A stretch of 57,743 bases of DNA from CAYJHC01 sp964369465 (GTDB taxonomy: Bacteria > Bacillota > Clostridia > Peptostreptococcales > Anaerovoracaceae), in NCBI GenBank assembly GCA_964369465.1, contig CAYJEX010000011.1, positions 1 through 57,743 on the forward strand, in the 5' to 3' direction. Made by a program: the position numbers and the translations under genes. Under the pieces are notes generated by a model, which worked only from the letters and a program-made list of their open reading frames with translations, was not told where the DNA came from and did not search any database. The stretch's first letter is position 1, and every line of letters starts with the position of its first letter. Below, one piece after another: positions 51,844-57,743 of the stretch.

Positions 51844-53489
51844 ATGAAATATATTATGACATATGACTTGCATACCCATACGACATATTCGCATGGTAAA
51901 GGAAGTATAGCGGACAATGTAAAAATAGCTCATGAAAAAGGCTTGAAAGGAATTGCCATATCTGATCACGGACGAGGGCATCATTTCTATGCAATAAAAG
52001 GTGATGCGCTAGAGAAAATGAGAGAGGAAATAGAAGAGCTCAAGCCATTATATCCTGATATGGAGATATATTTAAGTGTGGAGGCAAATATTCACGATGC
52101 TGGAAGAGGCATGGATGTAAGTATATTGGAAGAACGAGATTGTGATTTCGTTATTGCAGGGTACCATTATGGAGTTAGTAATGGATATTGCATATCAAAT
52201 TATTTGTATAATAAGGGATTTTTTAAAACAAAAAAAAGAACAGAAAAAATTAAAAAAAGAAATACTAGAATGTATGTAAATGCGATTATGCAAAATAAAA
52301 TAAAAGTTCTTACCCACCCAGGAGATAAAGCTTTAGTTGATATTTTAGAAATAGCAAAAATATGCGATGAAAAAAATGTGTTGATGGAGATAAGCAACCA
52401 TCATGATAATTTGACTGTAGAAGAAATAAAAATTGTTGCAGAAACAGGAGTTAAATTCATTTTGAGTAGTGATGCTCATAGGCCAGAAGATGTGGGGAAA
52501 TATGACAATGCATTGGAGAGGCTTCTTGAATCAGGGATAGATTTAGGAAGAGTAGTTAATATCGAACAAAAACCAGAGACACCAAAAGAAATAAAAACAT
52601 TGCTAAAGGATGAATTAGTATGGGATGATGTTGATGATGGTTCGAATAATTACGTGAACGATGATGGGGATAATGATATAGAAAAAGAAAGCAATGATAC
52701 TTCTACTGTAAAACACGGTGCTGATGGCGATATAATAATGATACTTGATAAAGAAGACGATATGAGTTATAGCGAAACAGAGAATGATACAAAAAACAAT
52801 AGTTTTGAAACAAATGCAAGTGACGAGACGTATTCACATGGGACTGGAAGAAAAAACGAAAATTTAGAGTGGGACGTAAACGACAACGAAATTCCTGAAT
52901 TGGCTGTTAAGCATGAAAATATTAGATGGGATGTACAAGAAAAAGAAGTGATAATTAATTCGCAAGATACTGGAATATTAGAATGGGATGTACAAGAAAA
53001 AGAAATATGGACACCATCAAATAATGAAGATATAAAATGGGATATCACAGAAAAAGAATTCCCAGTCCAGTTTGTAGAAAAAAAAGAAGAGATAGATTGG
53101 GACGTTTCTGATGAAGAGGATGATAGTGAAATGTACCCCTATGGAGCCGATAGATATTTTGATAAAGGAAGAGAAGAAAATAAACAGCACGAATATGGTG
53201 ACGAACTTAGAAACGAATCTAAGAATGAATCCAAGAATGAATCTAAGATAAAACCTATAGTTGGCGTACAGACAACGATGGATTTTGNNNNNNNNNNNNN
53301 NNNNNNNNNNNNNNNNNNNNNNNNNNNNNNNNNNNNNNNNNNNNNNNNNNNNNNNNNNNNNNNNNNNNNNNNNNNNNNNNNNNNNNNAAGAATGAATCTA
53401 AGATAAAACCTATAGTTGGCGTACAGACAACGATGGATTTTGGTGCAGAAATAATAAATCCAACGCCAGAGAAAGAAGACGAAAAATAA
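51844..53489 (+). CDS. PHP-domain phosphoesterase with WD-repeat acidic tail (crosses assembly gap)
   Basis: The first 245 residues form a PHP metal-dependent phosphoesterase: HTHTTYSHGKG, SDHGRGHH, EANI, HPGDKAL and SSDAHRPED supply the metal ligands. An acidic, low-complexity tail follows. It carries five repeats centred on W-D-(V/I) at 52870, 52927, 52984, 53038 and 53098, spaced 19, 19, 18 and 20 residues, then a short KNES tandem. A 100-N gap (53288-53387) follows. Collapsing the gap and a 55-base duplicate restores one frame of 497 codons ending FGAEIINPTPEKEDEK at 53489. PHP genes occur beside murB/rapZ in many Clostridia, but this tail is unusual. Substrate unknown. Confidence 0.8.
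53209..53442 (+). repeat. KNES coding repeat and 55-base duplicate around the second N gap
   Basis: A 12-base unit (AAGAATGAATCT, encoding KNES) occurs about three times just left of the gap. Bases 53233-53287 and 53388-53442 are identical over exactly 55 bases. Confidence 0.85.
53288..53387. other. Assembly gap of 100 N
   Basis: The run is exactly 100 undetermined bases inside the PHP gene, flanked by the same 55-base duplicate on both sides. It is probably a placeholder and not real sequence length. Confidence 0.95.
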
Positions 53490-53504
53490 AATAAGGAGAA
53501 AAAA

Positions 53505-54359
53505 ATGGAGCTATTAATAGTTACGGGTATGTCGGGTGCTGGAAAATCACAAGTAATCGAGACATTGGAAGATGTAGGATATTACTGTATTGATAATATG
53601 CCGCCGACTCTTTTTTCGAAATTTTTAGATTTGACAGTAGCAACAGAAAAAGAGCTACATAAATTTGCAGTTGTTATGGACATTAGAAGTGACCGAGGAT
53701 TTGGGAGCTTAGAAAAAACAATAGATGAAATAAAAGAAAGAGATATTTCTCATAAGATTATTTTTCTAGAAGCATCAGATGATGTTTTACTAAAAAGATT
53801 TGATGAAACTAGAAGGCTTCACCCTGTATCGAAAAAGGCTGTTTCTTTACTCGATATAAGAGAAGAAAGAGAACTTTTAGAAGGTTGCCGAAAAAAGGCG
53901 GATATTATAGTAGATACATCTAAAATGAAAGCATATAAACTTAGAAATGTCATTTTAGATATACTCGAAAAAGGTGGCAATGAAAAGACTTTTATTTTAA
54001 ATGTGATGTCTTTTGGATTCAAGCACGGAATGGCTTTGACGGCGGACATGATGTATGACGTTAGATTTTTACCCAATCCATATTATGAAGCAAGTTTAAA
54101 AAATCATACGGGTAATAATAAGAAAGTGCAAGACTTTGTTAAAAAAGCCCCTGAATACGAAAGGTTTTTCAAAAATATTTCCGAAAATATCGAATTTATT
54201 ATGCCAGCATATATGAGAGAGGGCAAATATTATTTAAATGTAGCGTTTGGCTGTACGGGAGGAAAACACAGATCTGTAACTTTGGCAAACGAATTAGAAA
54301 AATACTTTAGAGACAGAGGGATAAACACCACATTAGACCATCGGGATATAAAAAAGTAA
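53505..54359 (+). CDS. rapZ: RNase adapter/nucleotide-binding protein RapZ (YvcJ)
   Basis: The 284-residue protein has an N-terminal P-loop (GMSGAGKS, residues 8-15) with the family sequence VGYYCIDNMPPTLF. The conserved C-terminal domain shows SFGFKHGMA, DVRFLPNPYYE, GCTGGKHRSVTLA and LDHRD. In Proteobacteria RapZ controls glucosamine-6-phosphate synthase through small RNAs; in Firmicutes the YvcJ form binds nucleotides and UDP-GlcNAc-related signals. It begins 15 bases after the PHP gene with an AAGGAG site. In Firmicutes it is normally followed by yvcK and whiA. Here the next gene is kce. Confidence 0.93.
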   Translation: MELLIVTGMSGAGKSQVIETLEDVGYYCIDNMPPTLFSKFLDLTVATEKELHKFAVVMDIRSDRGFGSLEKTIDEIKERDISHKIIFLEASDDVLLKRFDETRRLHPVSKKAVSLLDIREERELLEGCRKKADIIVDTSKMKAYKLRNVILDILEKGGNEKTFILNVMSFGFKHGMALTADMMYDVRFLPNPYYEASLKNHTGNNKKVQDFVKKAPEYERFFKNISENIEFIMPAYMREGKYYLNVAFGCTGGKHRSVTLANELEKYFRDRGINTTLDHRDIKK

Positions 54360-54440
54360 TGGGTATGATATATAATTATTAAATGTCTATTATGGCATTT
54401 TGAACAAATAATAGCATAGGATAGATGAAGGGGGGAAGAG

Positions 54441-55268
54441 ATGGAAAAAGTAATTATAGCAGCAGCAATATGTGGAGCAGAAGTGACTAAGGAACATAAT
54501 CCTGCGGTTCCATATACTGTAGAGGAAATAGTTAGGGAAGCTAAAACTGCATACGATGCAGGTGCGGCAATTATTCATTTACATGTTAGAGAAGATGATG
54601 GAACACCTACGCAAAGTAAGGAAAGATTTCAACTTTGCGTTGATGCAATACTTAAAGAAATGCCAGACGTAATTATCCAACCATCTACAGGAGGTGCAGT
54701 TGGTATGTCTGATATGGAGAGGCTTCAATCTACTGAAATAATACCTGCTCCAGAATTTGCTACATTAGATTGCGGAACATGCAATTTTGGTGGCGATGAA
54801 GTCTTTGTGAATACGGATAATACAATATTTAATTTTGCGAAAATCATGCAAGAACGAGGTATAAAACCAGAGTTAGAATGTTTTGATAAAGGTATGATAG
54901 ATATTGCAATGAAAGCATATAAAAAAGGACTTTTAAACGAACCACTTCATTTTGATTTCGTATTAGGAGTTCAAATGAGTGCAACGGTTAGGGACTTGTC
55001 GTTTTGTGTAGACAGCATTCCTCCAGGGTCTACTTGGACAGGAACAGGGATAGGAAGGGCACAATTCCATATGGCGGCCGCTTCTATTGTTATGGGAGGA
55101 CATGTTAGAGTTGGGTTTGAAGACAATCTGTATATAGAAAAAGGAGTTTTGGCAAAAAGTAATGGAGAGCTTGTGGAAAAAGTTGTTAAAATTGCAAACC
55201 TTCTTGGTAGAGAAATTGCAACGCCTGATGAAGCAAGAAAAATATTAGGAATAAAAATAGATAAATAA
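54441..55268 (+). CDS. kce: 3-keto-5-aminohexanoate cleavage enzyme (BKACE family)
   Basis: Kce converts 3-keto-5-aminohexanoate and acetyl-CoA to 3-aminobutyryl-CoA and acetoacetate in the lysine fermentation pathway. The 275-residue TIM-barrel protein shows the zinc ligands in IHLHVREDDG (about residues 46-48), the conserved STGGAVG, ATLDCGTCNFGGD and GHVRVGFEDN (metal and substrate residues). It closely follows the sequence I recall for characterised Kce, but the BKACE family acts on many beta-keto acids, so the substrate is likely, not certain. A GGGGAAGAG site precedes the start. No other lysine-fermentation gene is in the window. It occupies the slot where yvcK usually lies. Confidence 0.88.
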   Translation: MEKVIIAAAICGAEVTKEHNPAVPYTVEEIVREAKTAYDAGAAIIHLHVREDDGTPTQSKERFQLCVDAILKEMPDVIIQPSTGGAVGMSDMERLQSTEIIPAPEFATLDCGTCNFGGDEVFVNTDNTIFNFAKIMQERGIKPELECFDKGMIDIAMKAYKKGLLNEPLHFDFVLGVQMSATVRDLSFCVDSIPPGSTWTGTGIGRAQFHMAAASIVMGGHVRVGFEDNLYIEKGVLAKSNGELVEKVVKIANLLGREIATPDEARKILGIKIDK

Positions 55269-55335
55269 AAAACATAAACAAAAGAGTAAACTGCGATAAA
55301 AGTAGTGGATCCGATGTTTAAAATGGAGTCTCAAA

Positions 55336-56280
55336 ATGTCATTTTCTTCAGAAGTAAAAAATGAAATATCCCATATTGAACCATCTAAGAAATGTTGTAT
55401 GCTTGCAGAAATCGCAGGCTTTCTTAGAATGAGTGGAAGTATAAGGCTTGCAGGTGGTGGCAAGTTTGATTTGATTGCAACAACTGACAATCCTGCTATC
55501 GCTAGGCACTATAAAACATTGATTAAAGCATATTTTGATGTAGAAGCAGTTACGGATGTTGGCCAAGGGAATAGGTTGAAAAACACAAAAATATACACTA
55601 TGACAGTAAAGTCTGAAAATCGAAGTGAACCAATTCTTAGAGAAACAGGACTACTCATGATAAGGGAAGGCTACGATTTTATTTCTGATGGTATATACGA
55701 CGAAATAATCAAAACAAAATGTTGCAGAAAGGCATTTCTCAGAGGGGCGTTTTTAGCAGCAGGGACAATTACCGATCCTGCTAAAGGATATCATATTGAG
55801 ATATCTACAGGCTCTGCAATTCTTGCAAATGATATCAAAAAACTATTCAATTCGTTCGAGGATATTTCAAGTAAGGTTTCTATGAGAAAAAAAGAATATG
55901 TCGTATATATCAAAGATTCTGAAAGAATTAAAGATGTGTTAGCGATAATGGGTGCCCATAACAAAGTGTTTGAATTTGAAAATGTGAGAATAAATAAAGA
56001 AATAAAGAATATGGCAAATAGAATTAGCAACTGCGACAACGCTAATATAGATAAAACGATTGAAGCGGGAGAAAGACAGATTGAAGCGATTAAAATAATT
56101 GAAAAAACGAGAGGGATTAACTCGTTGCCAGAAAAGTTAAGGGATGTCGCAACGATAAGATTGAATTATCCCGAAGCAACTTTGACAGAAATAGGCGAAA
56201 TGCTGACTCCGCCACTTCAAAAGGCAGGGGTGAGTAAAAGACTTGCAAAAATTAATGAAATTAGTAAAACGATGGAGTAG
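55336..56280 (+). CDS. whiA: DNA-binding protein WhiA
   Basis: WhiA combines a degenerate LAGLIDADG homing-endonuclease fold (about 1-200) with a C-terminal helix-turn-helix (about 220-310). Visible family segments are KNEISHIEPSKKCCMLAEIA, RKAFLRGAFLAAGTITDP, and a C-terminal block from NCDNANIDKT to AGVSKRLAKI. In Firmicutes it influences cell division and chromosome segregation. Its 314-residue length is normal. A GGAG site lies before the ATG. It overlaps functionally with a rapZ-yvcK-whiA cluster that here lacks yvcK. The RlmD-type gene begins two bases after its stop. Confidence 0.94.
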   Translation: MSFSSEVKNEISHIEPSKKCCMLAEIAGFLRMSGSIRLAGGGKFDLIATTDNPAIARHYKTLIKAYFDVEAVTDVGQGNRLKNTKIYTMTVKSENRSEPILRETGLLMIREGYDFISDGIYDEIIKTKCCRKAFLRGAFLAAGTITDPAKGYHIEISTGSAILANDIKKLFNSFEDISSKVSMRKKEYVVYIKDSERIKDVLAIMGAHNKVFEFENVRINKEIKNMANRISNCDNANIDKTIEAGERQIEAIKIIEKTRGINSLPEKLRDVATIRLNYPEATLTEIGEMLTPPLQKAGVSKRLAKINEISKTME

Positions 56281-56282
56281 TA

Positions 56283-57743
56283 ATGGAAAAAGGAAGCTTG
56301 ATTACAGTTAAAATAGAGGATGTTTCAGACAATGGACAAGGAATAGCTAAATTTGAAAATCTAGTTATTTTTGTAAATGGAGAAACGGTTTTAGGGGATG
56401 AAGTCGAAGTAGAAATAACTAAAACAAAAAAAAATTATGCTTTTGCCGTAGCAAAACGAGTTATTAAACCTTCTATGGACAGGGAGCCCTCGTTTTGTAA
56501 ATACGGTGGAATATGCGGGGGATGTATGTTCCATAATACAACATATAAATCCGAACTTGAAACGAAGAAAAAGTGGATTAGAGACAAGTTGATTAGAATT
56601 GCTGGGATAGAGAATCCGAAAGTAAACGAAGTTGTTTCTGATATGGATAATAGATTTCGATACAGAAATAAAGGAATTATACATATTGAAAATAAAGTAA
56701 ATAAAAAAAATGAGGGAAAAATTAAAGTAGGATTTTTCAAAAAAAACTCAAATGACATCGTTGAGTGTGACGAATGTATGATTCAAGAACGTTCGGTTTT
56801 GATTGTAGCGGAAACGATTAAAAACATGGCAAGTGTAATTAGCAACAAAATATCGAAAATCACAGTCAGAACTTCATTTGAATATAATGCAGTGATGGTT
56901 GATTTTCATGTGGAAGAATATAAAGCATCTAAAAAGAAGCCAGAAGAGGCAATGGGATTTCTTGGGGATCCACAACTTGTAATAGATAGATTATTTGAAA
57001 GTCTAGATGAAGAGGGGTATATACTGGAAAGTATTTTTGTTAATGGCGAAGTTTCAATAGCGGGAAAGAATGTGATTTTAGAGAAAATAGGGAACTTGAA
57101 TTTTGAAATATCGCCAAATGCATTCTATCAAGTAAATACGTTTATGGCTGAAAAACTCTTTGAAATTGCAAAATATTATGCCAACATGAATATGGGTGGT
57201 GCTGTAGCAGAAGTAGGTGATGATAAAAGGGATGCTTTTCTAAAAAACGAAGAGGAAAAGAGAAAACATGCGGTATCGCCTAAAACAATACTAGACTTGT
57301 ATTGCGGAGTAGGAACGATAGGATTGTTGATTAGAGAAGAAGATGATTATTTGTATGGAATAGAGTTTTCAAAAGATGCGATACTTAATGCTAATAGAAA
57401 TTCTGTTGTTAATTCGGTTACTAAAGCGATGTTTTATGAAGGCAAGTCTGAAGATATTTTGGCAGGGATTTGTCTAGAACAAGCCGATAAATTTGATAGT
57501 AGAATAGGATTGGAAAATTCCAAAAAAATAAAAAAAGCAGATGTCATTATACTTGATCCTCCAAGGGCGGGATGTCATATAGACTTGATTAAGTCTATAT
57601 CTAAAACAGAGTGTGGTAGGCTGATATATATTTCATGCGATCCAGGGACTCTTGCTAGAGATATAAAGCTGTTTAGAGAAATAGGATTTGAATTTGTTGA
57701 AGCAACACCTGTGGATATGTTTCCGGGTACGGGGCACGTTGAG
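56283..57743 (+). CDS. RlmD-type 23S rRNA (uracil-5-)-methyltransferase (partial)
   Basis: The gene runs off the right edge after 487 codons and has no stop in the window. It begins with a TRAM domain (KIEDVSDNGQGIAKFENLVI), followed by 4Fe-4S cysteines (CKYGGICGGC and CDEC), then a SAM-dependent methyltransferase domain. That domain shows FYQVNT, LDLYCGVGTIGLL, ILDPPRAGC with the catalytic cysteine region ISCDPGTLARD, and ends FPGTGHVE with the general-base Glu. Family members methylate U747 or U1939 of 23S rRNA, or U54 of tRNA. Near-contact with whiA suggests one transcript. A 40-residue insertion (about 300-340; GDDKRDAFLKNEEEKRK) is unusual. Confidence 0.9.
   Translation, partial: MEKGSLITVKIEDVSDNGQGIAKFENLVIFVNGETVLGDEVEVEITKTKKNYAFAVAKRVIKPSMDREPSFCKYGGICGGCMFHNTTYKSELETKKKWIRDKLIRIAGIENPKVNEVVSDMDNRFRYRNKGIIHIENKVNKKNEGKIKVGFFKKNSNDIVECDECMIQERSVLIVAETIKNMASVISNKISKITVRTSFEYNAVMVDFHVEEYKASKKKPEEAMGFLGDPQLVIDRLFESLDEEGYILESIFVNGEVSIAGKNVILEKIGNLNFEISPNAFYQVNTFMAEKLFEIAKYYANMNMGGAVAEVGDDKRDAFLKNEEEKRKHAVSPKTILDLYCGVGTIGLLIREEDDYLYGIEFSKDAILNANRNSVVNSVTKAMFYEGKSEDILAGICLEQADKFDSRIGLENSKKIKKADVIILDPPRAGCHIDLIKSISKTECGRLIYISCDPGTLARDIKLFREIGFEFVEATPVDMFPGTGHVE

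Noticed and set aside
1..57743. Mobile element, prophage, CRISPR or defence system
   Set aside because: No transposase, integrase, phage structural gene, regular spaced repeat array or known defence gene is visible. The gene order and codon use look chromosomal throughout.

Overview
This window is an AT-rich chromosomal segment from a strictly anaerobic, Gram-positive-type member of the Clostridia. The evidence is the full set of [FeFe]-hydrogenase maturases (HydE, HydG, HydF and the TM1266-type regulator), an F-type ATP synthase whose c subunit carries a sodium-binding signature, a sortase-type cell-wall sorting signal, Firmicutes-style WhiA and RapZ, and a Kce-type enzyme of lysine fermentation. 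An amino-acid-fermenting relative of the Anaerovoracaceae/Peptostreptococcales is plausible, but genus cannot be set from sequence alone. I see no rRNA, tRNA, CRISPR array, insertion sequence or prophage.

Layout. 1-217: the 3' end of a sortase-anchored surface protein. 585-8751: a compact type IV pilus-like operon (transglutaminase lipoprotein, PilC, four small pilin-like or membrane proteins, PilT) ending in a 1078-residue surface protein; the prepilin peptidase lies further on, after glnS. 11626-13010: truA and a dCMP deaminase. 13221-20213: a complete atpIBEFHAGDC operon with promoter and terminator. 20282-26272: a probable cobalamin-uptake unit made of a compact cobalamin riboswitch with a terminator/antiterminator leader, a DUF4430 lipoprotein, EcfT, a double ATPase that is very probably fused to its S component, and a beta-propeller surface protein. 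26316-28519, minus strand: ornithine carbamoyltransferase and a PhzF-family protein. 28701-32018: an M20 hydrolase, an EFR1-type flavodoxin/ferredoxin and an orphan CofE-like ligase. 32261-36874: a very large c-di-GMP signalling protein. 36981-38863: a MarR/MATE efflux unit with a perfect operator palindrome. 39160-42368: a saccharopine-dehydrogenase-like enzyme and an AraC regulator. 42651-47794: the hydrogenase maturation cluster, closing with a HypB-like GTPase. 47818-49137, minus strand: a phosphodiesterase and a hemolysin III-type membrane protein. 49406-57743: an AI-2E-type transporter, murB, a PHP phosphoesterase with a repetitive tail, rapZ, kce, whiA and a partial RlmD-type methyltransferase.

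Two runs of exactly 100 N (23660-23759 and 53288-53387) interrupt coding sequence. Each is flanked by an exact 55-base direct duplicate. Removing the Ns and one copy restores a single open frame in both cases (832 and 497 codons). The Ns therefore look like scaffolding placeholders between contig ends that overlap by one k-mer, and the 'broken' genes are probably intact. At the first gap this means the ECF ATPases and S component form one polypeptide.

The strongest candidates for something new are the riboswitch-controlled cobalamin unit with its A-A'-S fusion and propeller, the pilus operon with a large repeat-containing surface protein, the WD-repeat tail on the PHP protein, and kce sitting where yvcK normally lies.
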